Source of the DNA: Wyeomyia smithii
Taxonomy: Eukaryota > Arthropoda > Insecta > Diptera > Culicidae
DNA: 64,000 nt
Direction: 5' to 3'
Assembly: GCF_029784165.1 (NCBI RefSeq)
Contig: NC_073696.1
Span: 175,202,912-175,266,911 of the forward strand
Below the pieces are notes generated by a model. The model was not told the DNA's origin and searched no databases. It worked only from the letters and a program-made list of their open reading frames with translations. The first letter of the stretch is position 1. Every line of letters begins with the position of its first letter. The position numbers and the translations under genes are program-made. Below, in pieces: positions 10,083 through 23,159 of the stretch.

Positions 10083-12132
10083 GAGTATCTGTTCCCGACA
10101 TCAGTGTCTGGTTTGCGGTACCGATCACGAGAGAGCCGGTTTAACGATCGTAAATTGTTTTGATGTTACGTGAATGTTAGTGAAGCGTAATTGCACGTGG
10201 GCAGAGTAGAATGGTGGTTATGCAGTTTGTGCTGGGTTTGGGCGCGCAGTTATAGTGAAGAGTTTTCCTATGGGATATCGTTCGGATGGTCTTCGTAATC
10301 GATGAGAGTGGCTTAAACAGAACCAACATTGTCTGATTCATGACGATAATGGTGAAACAACAGTATTCTTCATAAACGGTTGAAGCTTTTCAGATATAAA
10401 CACTGGTAGCCTGAACATTCTCCTAATGGTGGTAACCGCTTTGTGCTTGTTTCATATAAATATTTATATACTATTATTAGATTAAATATAGAGTGTAAAT
10501 TCTCTATTGGCAAGTCGTCATCATTCGTCAATAATTATTGGTGAATGTGGAGTCTACGTCTGTGGCTTCTGAACTTCATCAACAAACTAAGCTCCATTAT
10601 ATTACAACATCATAACAACATAACACATCAAACAAACAAAAAATCTTGATCGGATATTCGGATCAGAAATAGGAAAGCTAAGTATCTGTTAACTGATCAT
10701 TCTCACTGAAATTTGTCGCTAATTTCAATTGAAAGGCTGAAGGAAACGAAAGAGTCATTAATTTCGTCAATTGAAATAGTCTTCACTTGAAATGAATCGA
10801 TGAACACCAGAAGGGACCCATAAGCGAAACATGTTTGACAGCGTAAATGTTCATCGTGATTCGATGACAGTAACCAAAAACAAATGAAAATTTGTGGGAG
10901 GACGTATTACGAAAAAAAAACGAAACCTTCGAGCACTACCGTAGCTCGAAGGTCGAATTTTTCTCAAAGGTTCCGTTGGCGACAGCTCAAAAATTTTTAG
11001 GTTCCAAAAAGTTTTTTTTTTAATTTCTTTTCAGCTGAGCAGATTTTGACTTTCTGAAACATTTGGCATAAAACTAATCTATATAGATAATTTCATCATC
11101 TATTACTGCATTTTTCATCGGTCATAAAGTGAAACTTTGACCGCTTTTTAGACACGTGTTCCGCCCCGAAGCCCGATTGTGCTGAAATTTTGCTCGGGAA
11201 CTTTTTTTGAGAAGACGACACTTTTGAGCCCTACCGCTAAACAAAATTCGAAAAGTCGATTTTCATTGGCATCCAAAAGCCAACAAATTAAGTTGGCCTA
11301 AACTTGATCCAAATCTTTTGGCTTTTTGTGCATTATTTCCGTGCGGTTTTTTATGCGGTTTTTAACAGTAACAGTTTTCAAATACCACGGAATAGTTTTA
11401 CGCGGTTTGGAAGATTATTTTTAAGCGGTATTAAATAAACTCAGTAAGTAAATATAAAGAAGTATAAGTAAATAAGTGAAGTAAAGTAAAAAAGTAAGTT
11501 GATAAGTACAATTGAATTCCTCTAAAACGACATTTTTATAACGACAAATCTCGCTATAGCAACATTCTGAAAGGCCCCTTAGTTTAATACTAAAATTCTT
11601 CGTTTTATTGCGACATTTCGCTATTACGACCTTCCTCTATAACCCATTCATAATTGTATACCCATACGAGTCAAAGTCGTTGCGGATAATTTTCGATTGA
11701 TGAACGAAAGCCAAAGCTATTTTTAAAATTTTTGCCTTGAATTTGCCTTGAATGATAATTTTTTGTTTACGCGATTCTTTCAAACTACACGATTTTTACG
11801 CGGATTTTTCCAACGCGGTACAATTAACCGCGTAAAACAAGACCCTAGTGTAATCTGTTGTTTATCTTCTAGCTGTTATGGACAACTCAGTAGCCAATAA
11901 AGTTCTGACAATGGTAGAAAACGCTACCGAGGTAACAACAGAAGGAGAGTTATGCTACACGTCATGCTAATGCAATGCAATGAAACAATGAAGAGAAATT
12001 CGTTTCTTAGCGTTCCAAAAACATTTGATTGTGCGTGCAGTAGGTAAAAGTTTTCTGTCACTCACCAAAACATTGCGGATAGTGGTAAGACTCAATTTTA
12101 TCCACGTTACTACAAACTACACCTTGCCAGTC
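10083..12132. other. Mostly anonymous; two repeat relics
   Basis: A 9-bp stem hairpin (CCTTCGAGC/GCTCGAAGG) lies at 10926-10952. Bases 11030-11280 are a repeat related to 55740-56200, with shared words GCTGAAATTTTGC and CTACCGCTAAAC. Bases 11330-11850 repeat words such as ACGCGG and end AACCGCGTAAAACAAGACCC, which looks like one end of an old DNA element. Bases 11440-11510 are an A/G/T-rich simple stretch. Confidence 0.4.
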
Positions 12133-12345
12133 GGTCTCGAGGTACGATGCTGGCTAAACAAGTCAGTCGTCGTAGGTTCGAGTCTCGGCTCGAGAGAGAC
12201 TGTTAGTGTTAGTAGGATCGTAGCGCTAGCCCCGCAATTGTCCTGTACACTAAACAATTGGCTACGAAGTCTGTGTCTAATAAACAGAAGGTCGAGTTCC
12301 GAATTGGAATGTACCACCAATACTTTGCTTTGCTTTACTACAAAA
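12133..12345 (+). mobile_element. tRNA-derived SINE, family 2, copy 1
   Basis: The 5' part is tRNA-like (GAGGTACGATGCTGGCTAAAC) with a canonical B box, GGTTCGAGTCTCGG. It is followed by a body (TAGTAGGATCGTAGCGCTAGC) and a tail ending TTTGCTTTGCTTTAC. A second, shorter copy lies on the minus strand at 31597-31700. The element is unrelated to family 1 outside the tRNA-like boxes. Confidence 0.7.
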
Positions 12346-12404
12346 GTATATTATTTTTTCGCATGTATTGAAATTTGATTTAATCTACTTACTGCAAGAT
12401 TCAT

Positions 12405-15333
12405 GGTTTCAAATGGTGAGCTGGCAACTTGGAAGGAACGTCAAACTTAGCTCCGATCCGCACAAGTTCCTATCTCACGCCTCCACGAGTCATATGATAT
12501 AATAGACTACCAGTTGAAACATGGACACAATGTTGTCATCCGACAATAGCTACGTGAGAAGGTGCGATGCGATCATTGACACGTTAACCATACTCCGGCG
12601 GCAGAAATGCTGCGTCAACCTGAGCGTCTGTTCACAAAGATGGTGCAGCTCAAAACAACGACTGATCTCCATGATCAACGTCCTGGTATCAGCGTGGTAC
12701 TTTGAACAAAGCTGACACGATGGTCCCTCGGCGAGACGGGGGGTTGGAGAAGGCTCAACTAGCCGCCCTGCAAAACACCATTACGGATCGGAACAATCGG
12801 CACAGACCTAGGCGATGAAATAAGGACTTCGATTGGAAACTCTGTAGATCGTTAGGCTTTCACGACTGTGACAGGATTTTATATGATGAACTTAATCCGA
12901 AACTTTGAAATCGTAGCGCTGCAGGAACTTTGCTGGAAGGAACTGAAGGTATGGAAAAGCAGACATCGAGAGGCTACCTTTTATCAAAGCTGTGGCACCA
13001 CCAACGAGCTGGGGACTGGTTTTAAAGTGCTGAGAAGGATGCACCAACGCGTGATCAGTGCCATCAGAGGGTGTGTAAGTTGATTAAAGGCCGGTTCTTC
13101 AATTACAGCATCATCAACATGCACTCCGCACATGCACATAGCAGTTCGCAACTGGACGTTAAAATCGTCATAGATGATATGAACGCTCAGAAGGGACGGA
13201 AGGCAACGTACAGACCGGTGATCGGGCCGAATAGCCTGCACGCCGCATCAAATGATTACGGCCAACGATTGGTGATCTTTGCGGCCTCCCGCGGTATAGT
13301 AGTCAGAAGTACCTCCTTATTCGCAAAGACATCTACAAAGCCGCCTGGAGATCCCCTTACCTACAAGTGGAGAACCAAATCGACCACGTTCTAATCGACG
13401 GTAAATTCTTCTCAGACGTCATCAACGTTTCCACCTACCTCAGTGTGAATAAAGATTCGGACCATTACCTCGTTGCAGTATGCATGCGTTCAAAATTTTC
13501 GTCGGTGCTAAATATGCGTCAAAGTCACCCACCGGGACCAAACATCGGGCAACTACGTACGCGCAGCAGCTGGAAGCAGCATTGCCGATGGAAGAGCAGC
13601 TTGGCCCAGCTACTCTTGAAGATGGCTGGAGCGACATTCGATCAGCCATAGGTAGTATTGCTGTGGTACAACGGCTCTGAATAGGAGAAACGACTGGTTT
13701 GACAACGAGTGCAAATAGTTAGTGGAAGAGAAGATTGCAGCACGAGCGAGAATGCTGCAATGCAACACTGGATGAGGGCGAACGAGGAGCGCTACCGACG
13801 CGCACGGAACAGGCCAAATTCGGAAGGAGAAGTGCCAGCAGGAAGATCGAGATCGCGAGGCGATGGGGGAACTGTATCGTGCAAATGACACACGAAAGCT
13901 TTACGAGAAGCTGAACAGTTCCCCCAAAGGCTAGGTGCCACAAACCGACATGTGTAGGAACATGGGCTGCAACCTTCTCACGAACAACTGTGAGGTGATG
14001 GAAAGGTGGAAGCAGTACTACGACGAGCACCTTAACGGCGATGTAGCTTATGTAGGCGACGACGAAGTGGTAGTATATCCCGGTGTACGCGCAGATGACG
14101 ACAAAGTTTGAGCCCCTAACCTCCAGGAGATCATAGAGGAGATCGGCCAGCTGAAAACAACAAAGTAGCTGAAGCTGACTAACTCCGCAACGAGTTGTTA
14201 AAACACGGTGGCGGTACTGGCTAAGGTGCTACACTGGGTTATTGCCAACATTCGGGAGGAGGTAGTACCGTAGTAGTGGATGGAGGGTACAGTGTGCCCC
14301 ATTTACAAAAAGGTGACAAATTGGATTGCTGCAACTACCGTGCAATCACGCTGCTGAACGCCACCTACAAGGTACTCTCTCAAATTCTGTGTCGTCGACT
14401 ATCACCGTTTGCGAGGGAGTTTGTGGGGTAATACCAACCAGGATTTGTGGGTGCCCGCGCCACCATGAAATAAATATTCGCGGTAGGGCAGGTCCTACTG
14501 TGCCGTGAATATAATGTGCCCACACATCATTTAATAATCGATTTTAAATCGGAATACGACGCAATCGATCGAGATCAGCTACGACAGATTATGCACGGTT
14601 ATGGTTTCCCGGATAAACTGACATGGTTGGTCAAGTCGACGATGGATAGAATGATGTGCGTAATTCGAGTTTCGAGAACACTCTCGAGTCCCTTCGAATC
14701 TCGAAGAGGGTTACGGTAAGGTGATGGAATATTGGTTTGCTATTCAACATCGCTTTGACAGGTGTGATACGTAGGGCTGGTATCGACACGAGTGGCACGA
14801 TGTTTAGGAGGCCTGTTCAGCTCTTTGGCCTGGCCATAAACGCATCGAAGACTAAGTACATGAGAAGAAGACGTTCCAGAGAAGACAGTATCCATCTCCT
14901 ATCACGAATTCATATTATCGGTGATGAATTCGAGACGGTAGACGAGTTCGTGTTCCAGTGCTCACTGATGACTGCTGACAACGACACCAGCAGAGAAATT
15001 CGTCGACGCCTTATGGCAGGAAATCGAGCCTACTTTGAACTTCGGAGGACGCTCCGCTCGAATAATGTACGCCGCCGCACGAAGGGTACCATCTACAAAG
15101 CACTGATCAGAACGGTAGTTCTCAACGGCCACGAAACTTGGACAATGCACGAGTAGGACTAACGCGCCCTTGGGGTTTTCGAGTGGAAGGTGCTGCGTAC
15201 CATCTGTGGTGGAGTGCAGATGGAAGACGGATCATGACGGAGGCGGACAAACCGCGAGTTGCATCAGCTGCTGGGAGAACCACTCATCGTTTAAACGGCG
15301 AAAATCGGAAGACTACGGCGGGCTGCCATATCG
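12405..15333 (+). pseudogene. RTE-clade LINE, decayed (endonuclease-reverse transcriptase)
   Basis: The 5' untranslated part (12405-12860) is shared with the inverted copy at 62185-62492. The coding part is broken by many stops and frameshifts but keeps recognisable pieces in order. The apurinic-like endonuclease is represented by EIVALQELCW near 12910, DDMNAQ near 13175, NQIDHVLIDG near 13375 and DSDHYLVAVC near 13455. The reverse transcriptase is represented by DFKSEYDAIDRDQL near 14530, where the catalytic aspartate lies. The C-terminal part keeps NGHETWTMHE near 15127. The middle of the RT, including a YADD-like box, is not recognisable. RTE elements have one main ORF of about 1000 residues; this copy is shorter through deletions and is inactive. 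Confidence 0.85.
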
Positions 15334-17464
15334 TTATTTTTTTGTTTTTTTTTTTCATGTAGGTATTTATCAACTCAATAGAAATTATACAAAACACGGA
15401 ACCATATGACTTCACAGTGCACGGCCGTCCGTACAGTTCTTAGTTCTCAAATTTGTTCCTCATTGTGTGCACCAGGTACATGCGACATGTATCGTAGCGA
15501 AATTTATCTTTTATTTATTTTTTTCTGAACAATAACAAAGCTAATAATCTCATCACCATCAAAATCACGTCATATCTTTCTCTTTCCGTAGATCTACGAA
15601 GGTTGATAGTAACACAGTCATAAGTCATGTTGAACGTCATTATTGTGGGTCGTGGTTAGTAGTTTTGTGCGCGCCCGCATATATCGCCTAGCTTTCGGTT
15701 TTGTTTTGTTTTCTTACAACTGAATGAATTTTGCTGCCACGGCACAAGTCACATCGGGTGAAAAGTGCATCATTTTCATTTCTTTCTTCCTTTTCCACAA
15801 ACGGCGCCTATCGTCACTGGCGGAGAGTTGTTTTCTTCCATTAGCGAGCCCTCTTATTCATTAGTTTCCGAGAAATAGACGCGTGGCAGTTCGATAGCAC
15901 ACCTTCCGTCCAGCCGGCTAACTCAATTAAGGGAAGGGAAGTGATTTACATTCATCAGTGGTAAAATACATTTGTTAGAAAGCTGAAATTAACTTTCCAT
16001 ATAGAATTTCCGAAGGTGTATCCAGCGTTAATCCAAAGAGACATGTTGCCATATTAAAAGGGGGTAATTTTCTCACATTTACCAGCGGATGGAGCTGAAA
16101 CCAATGTCGACCTAACACGGTGCAGGTAAAGTGGTGCACTGACTATGGCGTTTCCTTTTCTTTTAAATCACGAGATTCTCATAACCTGAGATAAATGCTA
16201 GCCTCTATCCTAGTCCGATATGTAATAAGTCCATACGATACGAAACAAAACCTTAAATGAAGCATGGTTTTAGTTACGCAGTTTATCTTGTCACGAGGAG
16301 CCCAACAGTCAATCACTTAGGCTAAGACAAGAAAAAAAAAATACGTTTCACAATGACTTGTCCAATAAATATGCTTCATAGTGAAAACTTTCGCGAACAT
16401 TCAGCAATATTTGAAGGGAAGTTCATATGTTCTGAGTGTTTAGGTTCATATATGACATATGAGCGGAATGAAAAAAGCATTTTTTTCGTGACGAGTGTAA
16501 TCCAATGAAGGGAGTTAAATACCTGTGCTATTTTGTATAAATGTGACCGTCACGTAATTTAAGTAGTTTCCCTTTTCATTGAGATGCGCATTGGTTGTGA
16601 TAGGCACTCTGTCTGTTGAAAATGATCAAACTGCCAAACATGAAAAGTAGTTTGATTTTGTATCCTCTCTTTAAAAGGAACCGGAATGCCTACTAGTGTT
16701 CCACCGTAGAAAGTGAAACAGAGGCCATAAGTCCCGGTAAAAATCGGTAAATGGCATTAGTCTTTTCTTTATTCGGCTTCGCGGCAGCCACATTTGAATA
16801 AAATGTGTACTAACATATTCGTTGTCAGCGACGGTCGTTGATTGTCGGTTTGTGAGCTTTTGTGCATTGAAGCCAATAAGCGGATCCGCTGGCCATCCGT
16901 TGGCGATGCAAGTTGACCATAAATCAGCTATTCTATTAGTCGCCCTTCGTAAGTGCACGTACGTACGCGCATCGCGCAACTTGAGACGATGCATTTCCCG
17001 CTGGCGAGTGCCTACAGACTGCTACACTGTGATGCTGGCGTTGACTTTGGGTTCAAAAAGGAAACCGATATACGGTTGAAAAATGAAATATTTATGGAGC
17101 AGTAAAATTTATGTTAAAAGGTCCGTGCTTTGTTCTCTACAGTGTGCTTCAGCTGGTAAGGATGGCCTTATGGCTTACAGTCAATGCAATGGTTGGGTCT
17201 TTGGCTTCGGTTTCTGTGCCAATGGGCTCTTTTCCCTTTTTATATCGCTTTCTGGAAAACACGAATATCTGGGTCAGTACGAAATAGCCACAGGTACGAT
17301 ATGCGTAAATAATTGACACATTTTCGCATGGTCCTATCAGCGGGATAAGACATAATCCAGCATGAAGCCTGTATCTGATGGTTTGTTACCAGTCTCGTGT
17401 GATGTACTATTTTTTCTGTAAAGACTACTAGTCCCCCAAATCCACTTTTTTGCACATACGCCTG
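15334..17464. other. No gene or element recognised
   Basis: This looks more like single-copy DNA than most of the window, with moderately GC-rich patches at 15730-15930 and 16800-17050. The longest open frames (107 and 85 codons, overlapping on opposite strands) show no known domain. Confidence 0.35.
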
Positions 17465-17701
17465 CAGGGGCGACTCGTGGCTTTCGACCCTAACTATTCT
17501 ACTACAAATTCTGAAAGTCGCAATTTAAAGAAGTAATCACATCCATGTCCGCAAAAAAAACGCAAGTTATTCTCTTCGTTACTATTTAAAAGTGAAACTA
17601 TAAACTAATAAAATGTAGATATAATTTATTTTGAAATTTATTATTTGCTTGGCGTCTCCGTGTGCAAGGCACAGCTTGCACCTATGGACGAGTCGCCCCT
17701 A
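17465..17701. mobile_element. hAT-type MITE, 237 bp
   Basis: The ends are CAGGGGCGACTCGT and ACGAGTCGCCCCTA, an inverted repeat of about 13 bp. The flanking 8-mers TACGCCTG (17457-17464) and TACGCTTG (17702-17709) match at seven of eight positions, as expected for an aged hAT target duplication. There is no coding capacity. Confidence 0.8.
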
Positions 17702-18052
17702 TACGCTTGTATGATATGCTACTTTATTTCTGGTAGCTTCTAACTAGACTTATAACACAGTGCAACAAATTTTTTGCCTTGGCTTCTATACATGATTTTT
17801 TGATGAAGTTGGATGCGAAAATAAATTTCCCCGAGTTTGAACATATTTCAACTTAAGGGGCAACAATTGCGCCATTTTGAATTTTTGAGAAATCGGAAAT
17901 TTTCGATGTTTTTTCGACGCCATTTTGTTTGAAGACCAAATTTCAAAATTCTAAGAGTTTGACCACATATTAGCATCTTCTTACCAATCATTAAAAAACA
18001 GATCTTAAATCGGACAAAAACTGAGTTCAAAACGGTGATTCTACGAAAACGG

Positions 18053-18255
18053 TTTTGGAGGTCTGACCCACCCATGCTAGTGTTACCCCCCTGGGACCCC
18101 CCTAGGGGGTCTCCCATACAAAAATATCAAAAAATCACCACTTTTGGCACTTTATATGACAAAAATCAGTGAAATGGCTATTATTTTTTCAGACAAATGA
18201 AGTTTCTAGGAAAAAAAATGTTTTTTTTGTTTTTGGATTTTTGTTTTCTCTTTAA
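18053..18255 (+). repeat. Left terminal inverted repeat of the 18-21.5 kb transposon
   Basis: It pairs with 21335-21530. It starts near TTTTGGAGG, continues through GACCCACCCATGCTAGTG, and ends near TTTTTGTTTTCTC. Confidence 0.75.
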
Positions 18256-18480
18256 AAATTTATTCGATCAGAACATAGGAAAGAAACTAAAAAATTATTG
18301 TTCGAAGTCTTTTTTGGTTTCAACACTGGGCAATTTCGCACGGCTCTCTAATGTCGCCTCTATAACAGCCTCTACATTTTCCGATATTACTCGTTTGGAA
18401 ACGCTAGCTAGCAGTTGAACGTGTTGTTCCGTTCCTTGTATATGTAATGGAATATGCGGATCAGTAAATGGTGAATCATC

Positions 18481-20532
18481 TTAATTTAAATATGCTATCA
18501 ATGTTTCATACGGAATGATTCGCGTGAATGGTGGTTCAAATACGTTATTTTTATCAGTCAAATCGATCATTTTCGTGTAATCGAAGCAATGGAAGTTTAT
18601 ATCTGGTTTTTTATATTCTCTAAGTTCCGATGAGTCTTCAACATTGTCTCGATATCGTAAAATTTTCTTGATAGCAGAGTCGCGCACCTCTTTCCTATCA
18701 TCAAACAACATTGATAGCCAGATATTTTCCGAATGTGCAAAATATGGATTATTTTTAATTACATGATTGACAACAGTGCGTAAATTTGGCTCCAGAAATT
18801 GTGCCCAAGTAATGTACTTGAAAAATAATACACTACCGTACACGATAGAACTGTAATACTTGATATTAAAATACATTGGCACATAAACCTTAATTATAAA
18901 TTCAACCAGAATTCTTAAATTTTTAGGTGGTTTTTTCATTGTCACATATAATCGTAATAATCTAGCGGCCTTGGTAAGCCAGCGAGAATGTACAATTTTC
19001 CCTGGTTTTATGTTAGCCAGATCCACAGAAACCACGCCATTAGAAATTGCATGTGCCATGTCGTATAAGTACTGCGAATCGGTGGAATATTCGTGCTGTT
19101 CTGCAACAGGAGGCATATTTTCCAACGCAATTCTCTGAAAGTCGCTCACCACCTAAAAATATATAATAATTAAATAAATTTATTATGATTTCACCATTCA
19201 AAATGTTAGAAAATTATAATAAATGAGTGATAGTAATGACTTACCGGAAGAGCTTTAGAATTTTCAATTTGCTTGCTCAGTTTCCCGGTTGTTGATGTTG
19301 GTCCGGTGGTGGATGATTTATCCAAAACCCCAAACAAATGTTGAAACGGAAGTTCGTTGAAGTGTAGAAGGCAAACAAACCAATGCAATGGTCTTTTTAG
19401 CAGCAATTCGAATCTTCGTATAATTCCACCGTGTGTGCCAGTGTTTGTTGGCTCACCGTCAGTGCATATGCCAATCAATGCATCCAGAGATATGTTTTTA
19501 TCGTTGAAAATTCATTCAATTTTGTTGTTTTGTATTCAGCACTTTCCTCTACCAGTCTTGCGTAACCAATCAATCGAGAATTCGGTTCTCTCAAAATAAC
19601 AAGGTGAGGTTCTTTAACCATCCTACTATGATACTTACCATCAATTTTTTCTCTCGTATAAGTATCATCTTTTCTGCCGTCGAATGAAAACTCTATTAAA
19701 CTGGAATCATCAAACTATTTGCGGAGCACTATTCGTCTGCATTTCTCTCTTTCTCTACGAACTTTCGATTTATCCATGATGAGAGGTTCGCCATGCTGAT
19801 CTTTCATTTCAAAATCTTTGAGAAGACTGGTTACCAATGCTGATGCTACTCTATCAGACACACCAAATCTGTCACACATCAAGGCAAAGTTAAAACAATC
19901 GTATCTTTCTGTGTATTGTGAACTTGTGCTTCTATTCATAACATCTTCATCAACCGTCATCGGTACGTCTACGTATGTTGTATCATCGGGATCTTCGTAT
20001 GTTGGCACTGTTGGCATTGATGACGATGTCCCTTGCTCTTCAATTTCCATCAGAAATGCATCAATTGTTAGTCTTCTCTGTTTATGTTGATCGTGCATAA
20101 ACTCTTTGAGGCGTTCTGGAACTAAACCGCAGTTACATTGAGCTGCCGTCAAATCGCATTTACATGCTCCAATATAAAAAATTTCGTTCAGAGTACCGGT
20201 AAACACTAAAAGGTCTCTATTCGTCTTCTTAATTTCGGCTTGGTATTTGTCAACCAATCTATTCAATTTAACAGCAACATATTTTTTTGAAATTATTTCC
20301 ATACCAAGTTTTTCCCAAATTCCAAGAATTGTTTATAAGAAAACTTTTTTTGTTCTGTTTTTGCACGTTCGCTTAAGTAAAAATAATATCTCAAGATATC
20401 CAGATCGGTTGGTAAATTAATATCATTCAAATAAGAAGACACACCAAAAACAGCAACATCATGCTTGGGTATATGACTCATTGGGTTTTCGATAGCTGAT
20501 GATGTTGTTGCTATTTCATCTTGCGGGTTCAT
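18481..20532 (-). pseudogene. Transposase-like gene of unnamed family, intron-bearing, decayed
   Basis: Four open pieces follow in order on the minus strand: 20532-20293 (from ATG), 20302-19715, about 19712-19206, and 19152-18481. The first two are separated by a frameshift near 20297. An in-frame TAG at about 19715 breaks the next junction, and another frameshift lies near 19500. Exons are joined by a clean 92-bp intron (19153-19244) with GTAAGT at its donor and TTTTTAG at its acceptor; phase 0 joins KALP to VVSDF. Recognisable parts are a Cys cluster (CKCDLTAAQCNC), an acidic linker, DRFGVSDRVASALVTSLL, SFDGRKDDT, ICTDGEPTNTGTHGGIIR, WFVCLLHFNELPFQHLF and VHSRWLTKAARLLRLYV. From memory, similar proteins of unknown function are scattered through arthropod and cnidarian genomes. 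The Asp residues in SFDG and CTDG are candidate catalytic residues; that is inference. Confidence 0.7.
19153..19244 (-). other. Spliceosomal intron inside the transposase-like gene
   Basis: Read on the minus strand, the donor is CTTCCG|GTAAGTCATT and the acceptor is ATATATTTTTAG|GTGGTG. The 92-bp insert is AT-rich and its removal keeps the reading frame. The site lies between NSKALP and VVSDFQ, where the protein family appears continuous. Confidence 0.75.
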
Positions 20533-20678
20533 TGTAAACTAAAAAAAATATATTTTGACTTTAACAATTTTCACTTTCACTTTCAGGTTTTTATTTTAGG
20601 TGTTGACTCTTTGGCGGACGATGTAGAATGACTTATGTTGACGTTTCTATCCTATACGAAACCTACACTAGTTCTACA

Positions 20679-21095
20679 CAGAGTGAATAGATAGAGTGAC
20701 GCAGAGAGAAATTCAGTCAAAACAGCAACACGGTTTTTTTATGTATCCACCAAAATATTTTTCTGGCAGCCCCTTTTTGCTCAAGTTCCAGTTGACTTCA
20801 ACGGAGTGTTGTTATTGTCAGAGTGAAAAGATAGTTATTGTATTTAAATTTAAAACAAGTTCGTTTGATAAAGTTTGATAGAGATAGATAAAATGAAGTG
20901 CGTTTTGAGTAATAACAAAAAACAGTAAGGAATGTGAGTTTTTTTCGGTTCTCGAAGAATCCGATTGTGAGGAAACAGTGGATGGATTTTTGTTGCCTCC
21001 CAGCAGACTATTTCATTGACGAAAACACCCGACTTTGCAGTGTTCGTTTGGTTTTTCTGGTTTCAGACTCTGCGTCACTCTATTTATTCACTCTG
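20679..21095. mobile_element. hAT MITE with perfect 8-bp TSD, nested upstream of the transposase-like gene
   Basis: The ends CAGAGTGAATAGATAGAGTG and CACTCTATTTATTCACTCTG are inverted repeats, extended by GACGCAGAG/CTCTGCGTC. Both sides are flanked by the identical 8-mer GTTCTACA (20671-20678 and 21096-21103). No coding capacity is seen. Insertion here adds 417 bp between the gene start and the right terminal repeat. Confidence 0.88.
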
Positions 21096-21334
21096 GTTCT
21101 ACAGTTTGCGTGGGAACAGTGGAAACGGAGCGTCCGTGCGTGGTAGCCGTTGTGGTAGCATACCAGCGGTGCTCGCCTGACTGGTCGAAATAAAAATATT
21201 ACATATGATGTAACAGAGTGATATACGATTTTATGTTCAAAAGGACGCCAACTGCAAACGCCATCTGCAATGAGAATGGCTCAGAAATATGTGTAATTGT
21301 GTATGTATGCGCTGAAGACTCAGGACCGAATCCC

Positions 21335-21530
21335 ATGCGAAGCAGGAGAAAACAAAAATCCAAAAACAAAAATAAAAACTTTTTTTTCCTAGAAACTTCA
21401 TTTGTGCGGAAAAATAATAGCCATTCCACTGATTTTTGTCATATAAAGTGCCAAAAATGGTGATTTTTTGATTTTTTTTGATATTTTTGTATGGGGGGTA
21501 ACACTAGCATGGGTGGGTCGGCCCTCCAAA
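21335..21530 (-). repeat. Right terminal inverted repeat of the 18-21.5 kb transposon
   Basis: This is the inverted partner of 18053-18255. It lacks the roughly 20-base insert around CCTAGGGGG that the left copy has. Outside it, 21531-21761 is anonymous. Confidence 0.75.
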
Positions 21531-21758
21531 GTTAGTGGGGGTCGGTCATACATTTGAACTCGATTGGGGCACTCTAAATGGGTCAAAACAGGATTTTTTG
21601 AAATTTGACCTTTTGGGTACCTACACGTTAGTACAAGGGACATCAGAATTCATTTTAGAGGTATGGTTTCTTGAGCAAAGTATCTTATTTTGATCCCTAG
21701 AATCCGAAAATCATATGTGCCTAAGCGATTTTTTGATCCCCTACAAATCGAACCGCCC

Positions 21759-22767
<1,009 letters not shown>

Positions 22768-23016
22768 GTGTTTTGTTTCGTTTCTCATTTTCGAGTGTGC
22801 GTAGCTCCGCCTATGTTGCAGAAATCTACGCTCAACTCGATACAAAAGACTGCGTACTGCGGAACACCGCACCTTTATTCTCCATGCGGCAGCAAGAGGT
22901 ACCATCGTATGCAGCAGGATGTTTTGCTGGCACAGCTACCGGAGGGCAAAACGGAGAGAAAATTCATTATGTGCGGCCAAGGGTGTGCACAGGCGTTTTG
23001 TAGCACGCATTTTTAG
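22768..23016 (+). pseudogene. Cys-rich ORF fragment, perhaps a piggyBac C-terminal relic
   Basis: This 82-codon frame ends in a Cys/His-rich stretch: YCGTPHLYSPCG, then after about thirty residues MCGQGCAQAFCSTHF and a stop. The spacing (C-x7-C, then C-x3-C-x4-C-x2-H at the very end) recalls the cysteine-rich C-terminal domains of piggyBac-like transposases, but this is a weak resemblance. The first 30 codons overlap an 85-bp repeat that recurs at 24936-25018, so the start codon is probably not real. No upstream catalytic domain is present. Confidence 0.25.
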
Positions 23017-23159
23017 TTGGAAATTATGGAATCGTTTTTTTTCAGTACTATGAATGGTTGAAGATAAGAGCTACTACTACTACTAGTGTAACATTTTCAT
23101 GTATTTCTCAATAATTTTTACAATAACGACCGGGCCACCAAAAGAAAACGGCAGTGTTG

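Larger units (their letters stand above)
18053..21530 (-). mobile_element. DNA transposon with long TIRs and an unfamiliar transposase-like gene
   Basis: The left terminal repeat (about 18053-18255) and right terminal repeat (about 21335-21530) are inverted copies. Shared blocks include GACCCACCCATGCTAGTGTT, CACTTTATATGACAAAAATC, GGCTATTATTTTT, AAATGAAGTTTCTAGGAAAA and TTTTGGATTTTTGTTTTCTC. The left copy has about 20 extra bases (around CCTAGGGGG) near its outer edge. Between them lies one decayed gene on the minus strand (18481-20532) and a nested hAT MITE (20679-21095). No clear target duplication is seen at the outer edges, so the exact ends are uncertain. Confidence 0.75.

Noticed and set aside
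11440..11510. Candidate tandem array of AAGTAA words
   Set aside because: Irregular simple sequence without a stable unit.
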